Shown: positions 35,270-44,493 of the stretch, in pieces | Position numbering within the stretch: position 1 is the stretch's first letter | How the letters are laid out: each line of letters opens with the position of its first letter | Position numbers and translations under genes: made by a program | The notes under the pieces: generated by a model | What the model saw: only the letters and a program-made list of their open reading frames with translations | Database searches by the model: none | Told to the model about the DNA's origin: nothing | DNA from: Bacillus sp. FJAT-18017 | GTDB lineage: Bacteria; Bacillota; Bacilli; Bacillales; Cytobacillaceae | NCBI RefSeq assembly: GCF_001278805.1 | Contig: NZ_CP012602.1 | Location: 3,569,501 to 3,633,500 of the forward strand | DNA: 64,000 nt | Reading direction: 5' to 3'

Positions 35270-35298
35270 GATACCTCCCCGGAATTTGGAGAGGTATC
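35270..35298 (-). terminator. Terminator of the flavin reductase gene
   Basis: GATACCTC(CCC) and (GGA)GAGGTATC form a hairpin, followed on the minus strand by CTTTATTTTC. Confidence 0.8.
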
Positions 35299-35314
35299 AC
35301 TATTGTAGCCTTAC

Positions 35315-35803
35315 TTATTTAGAATAAAACTCGCCAGGAATCTTCCCGAAGGTTCGCTTATGATAAAGCAGCGGTTCCTTGTTATAGCTCTCGATTACAA
35401 TGACTTCGCCAATGAGGATTGTATGGTCCCCTGCATCAACTGTCTTGAAGGTTTTGCATTGCATAACGCCAGTAACACCAGTAAGCACTGGAAGGTTTTG
35501 TTCGGATAGCTCCCATTCACACTGGCTGAAACGATCCGCACCTTTCATCGCAAAAAGGCTGCACACATCACCCTGTTCAGCAGCAAGGACATTGACCGCG
35601 AACTTTCCCGATTTTGTAAAAAGATCATGTGAGGAAACCCTCTTGTCAATGGACCACAGAATCAAAAGCGGATCAAGTGATACAGAGGCAAATGAGTTAA
35701 CAGTCAAGCCAACTGGCGTGCCATTTTCATCAACTGTCGTGACGACTGTAACACCAGTCGGATAATTTCCCATGACTTCTTTAAATTTTGTTACATTCTC
35801 CAT
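35315..35803 (-). CDS. Flavin reductase family protein
   Basis: A 162-residue FMN-binding split-barrel protein of the HpaC/RutF group. It has GNYPTGVTVVTTVDENGTPV, GLTVNSFASVSLDPLL (flavin binding) and GDHTILIGEVIVIE. Members supply reduced flavin to two-component monooxygenases. A partner is not adjacent; the LLM monooxygenase at 0.2-1.2 kb would need such a supply, but linkage is only by window. ATG at 35803 is preceded by AAGGAG. An in-frame TTG two codons earlier is less likely. Confidence 0.9.
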   Translation of the reverse strand: MENVTKFKEVMGNYPTGVTVVTTVDENGTPVGLTVNSFASVSLDPLLILWSIDKRVSSHDLFTKSGKFAVNVLAAEQGDVCSLFAMKGADRFSQCEWELSEQNLPVLTGVTGVMQCKTFKTVDAGDHTILIGEVIVIESYNKEPLLYHKRTFGKIPGEFYSK

Positions 35804-35854
35804 CCCCAAACACTCCTTGAAAATAAGATACTATAGAAAGATTAACAAGGTAAC

Positions 35855-36130
35855 CTATTCTTCATCTTCGGCGAGCTTTTTCAGCCTTTCGAGTAATTCA
35901 CCGGATGAGCCAGCGGAAATGAAGTCTCCATCAACTAGTGCATAGGGAGATAGCTTGCACTCCTTACATAGGCTCTGGCATTCATATTCCTTATAGAATA
36001 CATTTTTCCGGCTCATAAATGACTGATAACCAGCAAAATTCTCCTCAGTCAAAAACCGGTCAAGATTCTTTTCGCAAAATTCAACTTTGACCTTCTTTTG
36101 TTTAGGGAATAATGCACTGAATAATTTCAT
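35855..36130 (-). CDS. DUF1450 protein, second YuzB-family member
   Basis: A 91-residue protein with the family's cysteine block CQSLCKECKLSPYALVDGDF and a further Cys in VEFCEKN. It is a paralogue of the YuzB protein encoded 1.5 kb away. It lies 20 bases after the HesB-like gene, so the two are probably co-transcribed. Unknown function; the cysteine spacing suggests redox or metal chemistry. Confidence 0.82.
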   Translation of the reverse strand: MKLFSALFPKQKKVKVEFCEKNLDRFLTEENFAGYQSFMSRKNVFYKEYECQSLCKECKLSPYALVDGDFISAGSSGELLERLKKLAEDEE

Positions 36131-36150
36131 TCTCCTGCATCCCTTTGGCT

Positions 36151-36444
36151 TTATGGCTTAATATACTTGAACTCAACTTCATCATAAGACTCATTGTACT
36201 CGACATAAAGATCGTGGCCGTTGAAAAACCAAAGGTCCGTCTCATCGACATAGAACTGAATTCCATCCACCTCGGTCGACACAGCTGCATCAAGCGGTTC
36301 TTCAACTGAAAAACCGAGTGCAAAATTCTCCTGGACTGGGCTTGAACCGTAAATCTTTGCAAAAAACTTCACGTTTGATCCCGCTTCAACACCCACTTCT
36401 TCCTTGAACCATTGAAGAGCTTCTTTACTGATGTTTATTTTCAA
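36151..36444 (-). CDS. HesB/YneR-like protein
   Basis: A 97-residue protein related to the HesB/IscA fold and similar to B. subtilis YneR. It begins LKINISKEALQWFKEEV, the typical first helix. However, the three cysteines that bind iron in A-type Fe-S carriers are absent (FNGHDLYVEYNES replaces the CGCG end), so it is not a classical carrier. I chose TTG 36444 after AAGGAGGAGCACAG; a longer upstream frame lacks a ribosome site. Confidence 0.85.
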   Translation of the reverse strand: MKINISKEALQWFKEEVGVEAGSNVKFFAKIYGSSPVQENFALGFSVEEPLDAAVSTEVDGIQFYVDETDLWFFNGHDLYVEYNESYDEVEFKYIKP

Positions 36445-36631
36445 ACTGTGCTCCTCCTTAAAACTAACAATTTTATTATACCATTTTACACAAAGCAAAC
36501 CTCATCAAAGTGTCTTTTTATCCCCACAGGATTAGCCCAAATTATAGCGGCATATTGAAGGAGTTTATCTGATTTTCAATCTAAAGATAATCCAGGGGAT
36601 TGTCAACCAATCCGAATCGGTAAACCCGCAG

Positions 36632-36657
36632 ATGTATGACTTGGAGTTGTCATACAT
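36632..36657. repeat. Perfect inverted repeat
   Basis: ATGTATGAC-TTGGAGTT-GTCATACAT, 9+8+9, lies between the beta-glucosidase stop and the HesB-like gene. No T tail follows. It resembles in outline the junction palindrome of repeat locus B. Confidence 0.6.
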
Positions 36658-36727
36658 TCGAAATCGATTTAGTAAACAATTTCATGCTTCTGTGGATACC
36701 TGCTTTTACAAGAGCTCACTTTTTTCA

Positions 36728-38176
<1,449 letters not shown>

Positions 38177-38230
38177 TCATAATTCTCCACCAATTTAAGG
38201 GGGGATGCTCCTTTTAGTCATTTCAAAGAT

Positions 38231-38285
38231 AAAAGCCTGGTTTGTTATGGGATTCCCGTTCTATCCCTTTACAAACTAGGCTTTT
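38231..38285 (-). terminator. Hairpin between hydrogenase and beta-glucosidase genes
   Basis: AAAAGCCTGGTTTGT pairs with ACAAACTAGGCTTTT across a 25-base loop. It ends the hydrogenase-subunit transcript. Confidence 0.75.
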
Positions 38286-38335
38286 CCAAAAAGGCAGCTA
38301 ACATTCTTTTGCATTCCCAAAGAGTTTAAAACAAT

Positions 38336-39178
38336 TTACCTTCTCCGCTTCGGTACAAAGCCTTTTTCCCAAAAATTGCTCTCAGAGCATCCTATACAGG
38401 CAAAACCGGAACCAATGCAGCGGTCGTCACAGATAACCTCACAGGCATTGAACGCGGAAGGCCCCTTGCAGCCAAGCTTGAACAGACAATACCCCTTACT
38501 GGCACCCTCATCATCATACGACTCGGCGAACAGCTTTTGGTCGAAAAAGGGTTTCCGGTGGCAGGTCATATGAACAGTTGATTGATAAAAGGCTTTTGGT
38601 CTCAATTTCTTATCAAGTTCAGGAAGCTCATCGTGGAAGTGGACATGGAGCAGCGTTGCAATCATTACTTCAGCAATTGGCGCACACCCCGGTACGCGTG
38701 CAACCTTCGTTCCCGCTGGTAAAATGTCTGTTATTCCATGGGAGACAGTCGGATTGGGGACAGCAGCCGGAAGACCGCCCCAGGATGAACAGCTGCCAAA
38801 CGCTATGACAGCTTTTGCATTTCTTGCCGCTTCAATAATTTCCTCCCTGACCGATTTTCCGGCAATCATTAAAACCTCATCATTATCCGGGATACTACCT
38901 TCAATGACAAGGGCATAGTTACCTTTATATCTCTCGATTACCGATTCCTTATGATGCTCAATCTGGATGCCGCTAGCTGCCGAAAGAAGTTCACTGTATT
39001 CAAGGGATATAAAATCTAACAGAGTATCAAGTGCTGAAGGCTGAAACGAGCGAATAAAAGCTTCCTTGCAGCCCGTGCAGTCAAGCGCACTAATCCAGAT
39101 GACTGGCAGGCGTGCTTTTGTATTTTGCACCATTTCTTCCGTCACGTTAACCACTTCAAGCCAATTGTATGTAGACAT
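38336..39178 (-). CDS. [NiFe]-hydrogenase small subunit, orphan
   Basis: A 280-residue electron-transfer subunit of a [NiFe] hydrogenase. Ligands for all three Fe-S clusters are in place. Proximal: Cys34 and Cys37 (LDCTGCKEA), Cys130 (FGSCSSWGG), Cys165 (VPGCAPIAE). Distal: His203 and Cys206, Cys231 and Cys237. Medial: Cys246, Cys261 and Cys264 (ACIGCSESNFW). There is no Tat signal, as in cytosol-facing group 2-like enzymes. The ATG at 39178 follows AAAGGGGGAGAATTG. No large subunit, cytochrome or maturation gene is present in the window. A perfect FNR-type box lies upstream, implying anaerobic control. Confidence 0.92.
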   Translation of the reverse strand: MSTYNWLEVVNVTEEMVQNTKARLPVIWISALDCTGCKEAFIRSFQPSALDTLLDFISLEYSELLSAASGIQIEHHKESVIERYKGNYALVIEGSIPDNDEVLMIAGKSVREEIIEAARNAKAVIAFGSCSSWGGLPAAVPNPTVSHGITDILPAGTKVARVPGCAPIAEVMIATLLHVHFHDELPELDKKLRPKAFYQSTVHMTCHRKPFFDQKLFAESYDDEGASKGYCLFKLGCKGPSAFNACEVICDDRCIGSGFACIGCSESNFWEKGFVPKRRR

Positions 39179-39290
39179 CAATTCTCCCCCTTTTAGATTG
39201 GATATAAGAAAACGCCTCACATTGCCCCAAAATTTCCCTATTCAAACCAGTTAAAGCATATCGGATAAAACGTCCAAATCCTATGGAGAA

Positions 39291-39310
39291 TTTGTGAATT
39301 AAATCACAAA
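39291..39310 (-). promoter_or_regulatory. FNR/CRP-type binding site
   Basis: TTTGTGA-ATTAAA-TCACAAA is a perfect 7+6+7 palindrome matching the TGTGA-N6-TCACA consensus of Fnr and Crp. On the minus strand a TTTTAT element lies about 31-36 bases beyond its centre, consistent with activation from near -41.5 of the hydrogenase gene. No gene starts on the other side. Confidence 0.8.
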
Positions 39311-39465
39311 ATATTACATATAAAATGGTACCTTCCTACATCTAAAATCTTCTAAAGAGTTATTCTCATTTACTAAATTAATCTTCATTCCCAAGGCCTG
39401 ATTAAAATAATTCCTCGCAACTTATTAACCATCCGACAATCTATCAGCTGAATCCATAGTAAGAA

Positions 39466-39488
39466 GGCCCAGCCTGCACGGCTGGGCC
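39466..39488 (-). terminator. Terminator of the YtrA-type operon
   Basis: GGCCCAGCC-TGCAC-GGCTGGGCC, followed on the minus strand by TTCTTACTATGG. Very GC-rich stem, weak T run. Confidence 0.8.
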
Positions 39489-39493
39489 CACTC

Positions 39494-40177
39494 TTATTTC
39501 TCAACATACACAATCCGGTCGCTATCAGGAGCAATGATTTCAATGTTTCTTGGTATTTTAAGATAAAAAGAGAAATCATTTATCAGAAATTCTGAACTCA
39601 TATAATTCGTAAATGGATCTTTCTCTGAAATCTGTTCCCCAGAAAACTGTGTTCCTAGAAAATCCTTCGTTACTAGTGAGATATTTATATCCTGGGTTGG
39701 ATCGGAAATGGTAATCGTATCATTTTCCAACTCAAGCTCGACAGGCCTTAATAAATGGGAGAAGTCAATTCCGTTCACGACTACAGTTCCCCCATAGGAG
39801 TAGGCTTCAATTGTGTTAGCCACACTAAACGTCTTTTCAATGAAAATGGTGGCTCCTTCTTGGGGACTTTTAACCGTTACCGTTTCATGAGTATAGTTGT
39901 TGAAGCTCTTTTTATCGTTTAATTTCTCACCTGGGATCTTATCAAGCTCACCGTCCATCAGATCCTCATAGAAGAAATCAAGAGATGTACTACCCTCCTT
40001 TGCTTCAAAGGGATCTATTTTAAAAAACGGAACAATGAAAGCGGCAATAAGCAGAATCCCGATATATCCGAGTAAAATTCCATGTGTTGCTTTAAAATTG
40101 ACAATTCTTCGTCCCGATTTTGGAATCGAGCTAAAAACTATGGTAATGATCACAATTAACAGAATGACATTGATCAT
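39494..40177 (-). CDS. Membrane-anchored protein of a YtrA-type operon, unknown
   Basis: A 227-residue protein with two N-terminal membrane helices (VILLIVIITIVFSSI and GILLGYIGILLIAAFIVPFF) and an external C-terminal domain rich in beta strands (TVTVKSPQEGATIFIEKTFS, VVVNGIDFSHLLRPVELEL). Its ATG overlaps the stop of the permease gene (ATGA). No family is recognised. The domain could sense or bind an envelope compound handled by the ABC transporter. Confidence 0.7.
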   Translation of the reverse strand: MINVILLIVIITIVFSSIPKSGRRIVNFKATHGILLGYIGILLIAAFIVPFFKIDPFEAKEGSTSLDFFYEDLMDGELDKIPGEKLNDKKSFNNYTHETVTVKSPQEGATIFIEKTFSVANTIEAYSYGGTVVVNGIDFSHLLRPVELELENDTITISDPTQDINISLVTKDFLGTQFSGEQISEKDPFTNYMSSEFLINDFSFYLKIPRNIEIIAPDSDRIVYVEK

Positions 40178-40917
40178 CGTCTCACCTCCAGGCGCTGAAG
40201 AATTGCGGTACCAGCTGCATAAAACACTCCTGCAGTAAGGACCGTTTTCAATGAGAACAGTGCAAGATTTCTCTCATCAAAATAAAAATGGACTATATCT
40301 ACAATAAAATGGTCTTCCTGAGAAACACCTCCCAGGAATAGCAACCCGATAATAGCAAACGGTATGATCAATTTGAACAATTTGTTTACCTGGCTGAGCG
40401 AGCTAACTAAATAGCCAATTGAACTGAAAACAAGAAGATAAAGGAAGCAGCCTGCAATGGAAGTGAATAGTCCCGAAACATTAGTCTGCAGTCTATAAAC
40501 ATTCTTTTCTAAAAACAGGTAAACAATTGCCTGAACGAGATTGCCCGCCAAAATTGCTGTGAAACTGCCAAGCAGTCCAACTGTTACTAAAAAGAGAATA
40601 TTTGAAAGAGAGCTACTCATACGATTCGTGACAAAAGTAAAATCCTGCTCTCTTGTCACCTTATTATTAATCGTTATCGCTGAGACGAATGCCCACATAA
40701 ACGTAAAGATAATAACCAAATTAGCGGAGAGGTAGTTTACCTCAACATTCATTCCGCCGTTGCCACCCCCAGACATACCGGTTCCCCCAAGGGAAAACAC
40801 GATAGCAAGGAGTTGTACCCCTACAAGCGCGCTAAAAGCATCAATATTTGCCTTTAACTTATAAAGGAACTGCTTTTTAACGGTTTCCAAAATCGTTATC
40901 TTCGTTAAAGACATCAT
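40174..40917 (-). CDS. ABC transporter membrane protein, YtrA-type operon
   Basis: A 247-residue protein with about six hydrophobic helices (VGVQLLAIVFSL, LVIIFTFMWAFVSAITI, ILFLVTVGLLGSFTAIL, CFLYLLVFSSIGYLV, LIIPFAIIGLLFLGG, VLTAGVFYAAGTA). It lies in the operon immediately after the ATPase gene and overlaps it by about 40 bases. That position marks it as the permease. I chose the ATG at 40917 because AAAGGCGGG precedes it. Substrate unknown. Confidence 0.75.
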   Translation of the reverse strand: MMSLTKITILETVKKQFLYKLKANIDAFSALVGVQLLAIVFSLGGTGMSGGGNGGMNVEVNYLSANLVIIFTFMWAFVSAITINNKVTREQDFTFVTNRMSSSLSNILFLVTVGLLGSFTAILAGNLVQAIVYLFLEKNVYRLQTNVSGLFTSIAGCFLYLLVFSSIGYLVSSLSQVNKLFKLIIPFAIIGLLFLGGVSQEDHFIVDIVHFYFDERNLALFSLKTVLTAGVFYAAGTAILQRLEVRR

Positions 40918-41797
40918 CAATCCCGCCTTTCCGCTCATTCGTTACATACACAAACAGGTCACTCGTGCTGACAGGAAGGACTTCTAATCCTTTGCCCCGG
41001 AGACTGTTCAGTTCCACTTCTGAAAATCTATTCCTCACAACCACAGTCAGGGTGCTTTGGCCCAGTGCTTTTTGATGAATAACATCCCTTCCCGCAACTG
41101 CAGCCAGGACAACCTCCCTGTTTCCTCGAAGCGAAACTGCCCACTCTCTTAAATCAGCCATTGGCATATGAATTAAATTCCTGCCATTTTGAATAAGCAG
41201 GATATCTTCGAGTATGTCTTCTATTTCCTCCAAATGGTGGCTTGATAGAATGATAGTCCTTGGAAATGCAATATAATCCTTTAGCAGTGCACGGTAAAAG
41301 TCCTTTCTGGCTGCCTCATCCATGCCAGTTGTAGGCTCGTCAAACAGCGTTAACGGGCAACGTGAAGCAATACCAATGATTGCGTTAAACATGCTGGTTT
41401 TACCTTTTGAAAGACGGTTATGATAATTTTTCGGATCAAATGAGAAATAATCAAAAAGCCTATGGGCCAGTTTCCCATCCCAGTTAGGATAAAAGCGGCC
41501 AGCTTCATCAAGAATCTCACCAAGTGGCACAGCCGAAGGAAATACCATCATGTCATCGACGAAAATTGAATTAGCCGAGACAGTCAGACTATTGAAGGGA
41601 TCCTCTGAAAATACTTTCAGCTTCCCTGACGTTGGTTTTAGGAATCCTGCGATTAATTTTAGAAGCGTCGTTTTTCCCGCTCCATTTCTTCCAACCAGGC
41701 CAGTTATAGTATTTTCGCCAATCGAGAACGACATGCCATCCAATGCCTTTTTTCGTAAAAATGTCTTTGAAACATTGCTGCACTCAATTACATTCAT
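40877..41797 (-). CDS. ABC transporter ATP-binding protein, YtrB-like
   Basis: A 306-residue nucleotide-binding protein. Walker A is GLVGRNGAGKTTLLK and Walker B LTLFDEPTTGMDEAA. The signature is LSKGKTSMFN rather than LSGGQ, a variant typical of YtrB-like ATPases in GntR-linked operons. The 100-residue C-terminal extension is variable. ATG overlaps the regulator stop (TAATG). Confidence 0.88.
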   Translation of the reverse strand: MNVIECSNVSKTFLRKKALDGMSFSIGENTITGLVGRNGAGKTTLLKLIAGFLKPTSGKLKVFSEDPFNSLTVSANSIFVDDMMVFPSAVPLGEILDEAGRFYPNWDGKLAHRLFDYFSFDPKNYHNRLSKGKTSMFNAIIGIASRCPLTLFDEPTTGMDEAARKDFYRALLKDYIAFPRTIILSSHHLEEIEDILEDILLIQNGRNLIHMPMADLREWAVSLRGNREVVLAAVAGRDVIHQKALGQSTLTVVVRNRFSEVELNSLRGKGLEVLPVSTSDLFVYVTNERKGGIDDVFNEDNDFGNR

Positions 41798-42180
41798 TAC
41801 TCTGCCTCCCCAACTTCTGCAGTTTCAATCATGACAATTAGCTCCCTTTTGCTGATATTTAGCCGGCTTGCTTCCAGGATTAGCTCTTGGATAAGCGCTT
41901 TAAGCGTTTGGTTTTTTCTTTTTGCAATGATTGCTTCTTTCGCCCCTTCTGCAACAAACATCCCAAGCCCCCGCCTTTTGTATAAAATATTTTCGTCAGC
42001 TAACAGATTCAAGCCTTTTGCTGCGGTTGCCGGATTAATTGTATACATCTCGGCCAGCTGATATTGCGAATACACTTTTTCATCTACGTTTAAATGGCCG
42101 CTGATGATTTCCGACTCAATCCATTCTGCAATCTGAACATAAATCGGTTTCATACTATCTGCGTTTAAAATAGGAATCAA
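41797..42180 (-). CDS. GntR-family repressor, YtrA subfamily
   Basis: A 127-residue regulator. The winged HTH fills residues 12-80 (MKPIYVQIAEWIESEIISG, YQLAEMYTINPATAAKGLNL). The short C-terminal helices are of YtrA type, with no ligand domain. In B. subtilis YtrA represses its own ABC operon and responds to cell-wall antibiotics. The indicated start is TTG near GAGAGGGG with tight spacing; the ATG nine codons in is an alternative. An inverted repeat lies just upstream of the gene. Confidence 0.88.
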   Translation of the reverse strand: MIPILNADSMKPIYVQIAEWIESEIISGHLNVDEKVYSQYQLAEMYTINPATAAKGLNLLADENILYKRRGLGMFVAEGAKEAIIAKRKNQTLKALIQELILEASRLNISKRELIVMIETAEVGEAE

Positions 42181-42193
42181 CCCCTCTCACACA

Positions 42194-42257
42194 TAGTGCA
42201 TTAGTGTAGTAATGTACTATATATTAATATGATATATTTTCCAGAAGGGCGAGTCAA
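42194..42257 (-). promoter_or_regulatory. YtrA-type promoter with operator over the start site
   Basis: On the minus strand TTGACT (42252-42257) and TATCAT (42229-42234) are 17 bases apart. The inverted repeat TAGTGCATTA-GTGTAG-TAATGTACTA (42194-42219, one mismatch) begins where transcription should start. Binding by the GntR protein there would block its own operon. Confidence 0.75.
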
Positions 42258-42364
42258 TAGGGCTTTTTAATAAAATTTTAGATTCAAGAGTGCCGTTTAA
42301 CAGAGCTGGACATAGATGTGCTACAATCCACGACAGCCAAATCTTAAATTTTTAACCAAAAAAA

Positions 42365-42391
42365 AGCAGCCCCAGAGTGGGAAGCTGCTTT
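42365..42391 (-). terminator. Terminator of the lysozyme-like gene
   Basis: AAGCAGC and GCTGCTT pair around 13 bases, followed on the minus strand by TTTTTTTGG. Confidence 0.85.
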
Positions 42392-42402
42392 TCTGCTTTT
42401 AG

Positions 42403-43062
42403 TTAGTTGTTAATTGTTGATTTTTCAAATGAACTCACAAACGTTTGGATATTGTTCAGCACCTTGGTTGTATAGGTAAAGTCGCCATAGCAATATGGAT
42501 AGCGGAAGTTGTCCTTGTCCCCGCCGCAGTTGTAGGTATCGGGATTTTTCTGTACCTGTATGTAGGAATATTGCTTTGCAAGCTCCTCTTCATGCTTACC
42601 TCCTTTGCTGGCTACAAAGTCGATGTATCCAAGCCCCATATTATAGGCCTGAATGATTGTCGGCATATCAACATTTTTCTTTTCCCCATATTCCACTGCC
42701 TGCTTAAAATGTTTGACCCCCTGGCGAATACTCTGCTCGGGATCAGTTATAGAGTTTGGAGCGAGGCCTGCCGATTCAGATGCCTGCATCGGGTCTCCGC
42801 CCTTTCCCTTACTCTCCTGCTGCATCACTGCAGCAAGCACGGGGGTATAGTCCTCTAAATTCTGCTTCTCTAGCTCCTCATGAAGTACAGGGATATACCG
42901 TTCGACTTTTCCTGTGAAAAGGTTGGTACCAACATAGTCGCCAATGGTAAATAGCTGGTCCTTCACCATCACGAATGCTATGATTCCGGCAAGGACAAGC
43001 AGTAAATTTAAGTTTCTCCGAAATTGAACTTGTTTTTTTGAAATTTTTCTTTTCTTTTTCAT
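42403..43062 (-). CDS. Lysozyme-like peptidoglycan hydrolase, YocA-like
   Basis: A 219-residue membrane-anchored muramidase. An N-terminal basic stretch is followed by a helix (LNLLLVLAGIIAFVMV). The catalytic domain resembles the N-terminal lysozyme domain of CwlT and phage-type lysozymes: AAVMQQESKGKGGDPMQASE with the catalytic Glu, and IIQAYNMGLGYIDFV. Expected to cut the glycan strand outside the membrane. B. subtilis YocA is the nearest protein I recall. No mobile element surrounds it here. Confidence 0.85.
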   Translation of the reverse strand: MKKKRKISKKQVQFRRNLNLLLVLAGIIAFVMVKDQLFTIGDYVGTNLFTGKVERYIPVLHEELEKQNLEDYTPVLAAVMQQESKGKGGDPMQASESAGLAPNSITDPEQSIRQGVKHFKQAVEYGEKKNVDMPTIIQAYNMGLGYIDFVASKGGKHEEELAKQYSYIQVQKNPDTYNCGGDKDNFRYPYCYGDFTYTTKVLNNIQTFVSSFEKSTINN

Positions 43063-43186
43063 TACTGTTCACCAACTGATTTTCTATGTATCTATTATAA
43101 TGAAAAACCATTTTAGAAAACAGGAAAAAGATGAAGAACATTTATTACCAAAAAACATCCGATCCAAAATTTAATCTGGTCCACTT

Positions 43187-43930
43187 TTAGTTTTCAGGCT
43201 TACTAACCCCCTGCTTGAGTACACGTTCTATGATAGTAGTCGGCAGGTTTAAAGTTTCCCCTAGAAAAAACTCGTCTCGCTCCGCTTTTTTTATAGTGTT
43301 GACTTCCTGGTTAATCCTTTCCATTTTGAGGTCCAATTCGGTTGCCGCCATCGCTGCGTTCTTCAGCTCCGCCTTTAGCCTATCCGGGATTTCCTTATCA
43401 TATTTATAATAGATTTTGTGCTCAAGACTCGCCCAAAAATCCATTGCAATCGTCCTTATCTGTATTTCTACATAAACTCTTTCCTCCCGGTCGGACATGA
43501 AAACTGGTATTTTCACAATCAGATGAAGGCTTTGATAGCCGTTGGGCTTTGGATTTTTAATATAATCCTTCTTTTCAATAACCTCAACATCCCTTTGAGC
43601 TTCAATCATGTCACTAATCCGGTGGATATCGGAAATGAATGGACACGTAATTCTGATTCCTGCTATATCTTTTATCGATTCTTTAATTTTCGGAAGTGAA
43701 AAGCCAAGATTTTTCCTATGTGCTTTTTTCAGGATACTTTCAGGGGACTTCAAACGGGATTTTGTATGCTCAATAGGATTATAGTCGTGGACGTATTGAA
43801 ATTCCTCTTTCAGAATATTAATTTTCGTATTCATTTCGTCTAGTGCGAATTTATATGTCATTGAAAATTTGGCCAATTCATTTCTAATAGTACGGATCGT
43901 TGCTAAATGCTTTTGTGTTAGTTCATCCAT
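43187..43930 (-). CDS. ywaC: Small alarmone synthetase YwaC/RelP
   Basis: Makes (p)ppGpp from GTP or GDP and ATP during envelope stress. The 247-residue protein contains the synthetase domain only: YNPIEHTKSRLKSPESIL, IKDIAGIRITCPFISD, PKPNGYQSLHLIV and EIQIRTIAMDFWASLEHKIYY. HNPIEHTKSR-type sequence groups it with YwaC (RelP) rather than YjbM (RelQ). B. subtilis YwaC has about 210 residues, so this one has a C-terminal extension of about 35 (ERDEFFLGETLNLPTTIIE). ATG at 43930 after AAAGGAG. Monocistronic. Confidence 0.92.
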   Translation of the reverse strand: MDELTQKHLATIRTIRNELAKFSMTYKFALDEMNTKINILKEEFQYVHDYNPIEHTKSRLKSPESILKKAHRKNLGFSLPKIKESIKDIAGIRITCPFISDIHRISDMIEAQRDVEVIEKKDYIKNPKPNGYQSLHLIVKIPVFMSDREERVYVEIQIRTIAMDFWASLEHKIYYKYDKEIPDRLKAELKNAAMAATELDLKMERINQEVNTIKKAERDEFFLGETLNLPTTIIERVLKQGVSKPEN

Positions 43931-44155
43931 AGTCTTTTCTCCTTTTACCAAACCATTAAAATAGTATAATTATGCATTCCCCTGCTGCCCTTACTATATC
44001 ATGCTCTATAAGACCATAATAACTCTTACATATGAAAAAAATGAGAACAAAAGCCCTGAGGATCTATTTTTTTGCAAAAAAAAAAGCCCTTTACGGGGGA
44101 GGTTTCTTACATTTATTCCTGCTAAAATCAGTCCTATTTAATAGAAATTCTGTTA

Positions 44156-44341
44156 CTAATCAATCAAAGTTAACACAAGCACAATGAAACCACCCACACC
44201 TATAAAGCCAAACATAAAATACCCAATCCACCGAATTGGCTTTGGCAGCTTACTCCAATCAGTACTTACTGCATGTGCCGGATTTCCTTCAATTTTGTTG
44301 AAATGGTCAATAGCGTCATTGAACGGCTCTTTTTTTCCCAT
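44156..44341 (-). CDS. Small membrane protein, 61 residues
   Basis: A hydrophilic N-terminal half (MGKKEPFNDAIDHFNKIEGN) is followed by one helix (WIGYFMFGFIGVGGFIVLVL). A strong GCAGGAGGTGTCCTT stands before the ATG. It diverges from opuFA. Function unknown. Confidence 0.7.
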   Translation of the reverse strand: MGKKEPFNDAIDHFNKIEGNPAHAVSTDWSKLPKPIRWIGYFMFGFIGVGGFIVLVLTLID

Positions 44342-44421
44342 AAGGACACCTCCTGCAACTTCATTCTAACATATTCTTACAATTATTATAATTCCTGTGA
44401 AAAAATAAAATATTTTACGAC

Positions 44422-44438
44422 CACAAACAACTTTTGTG
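44422..44438. promoter_or_regulatory. Inverted repeat upstream of opuFA
   Basis: CACAAA-CAACT-TTTGTG is a perfect 6+5+6 dyad about 56 bases before the opuFA start. It may be an operator. It does not show the long spacing reported for BusR sites, so the cognate regulator is unclear. Confidence 0.35.
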
Positions 44439-44493
44439 TTATGATTAAGTTGTTACTCTTGTTCTTGAGATATAAGATTTAAGGGGGAATTTG

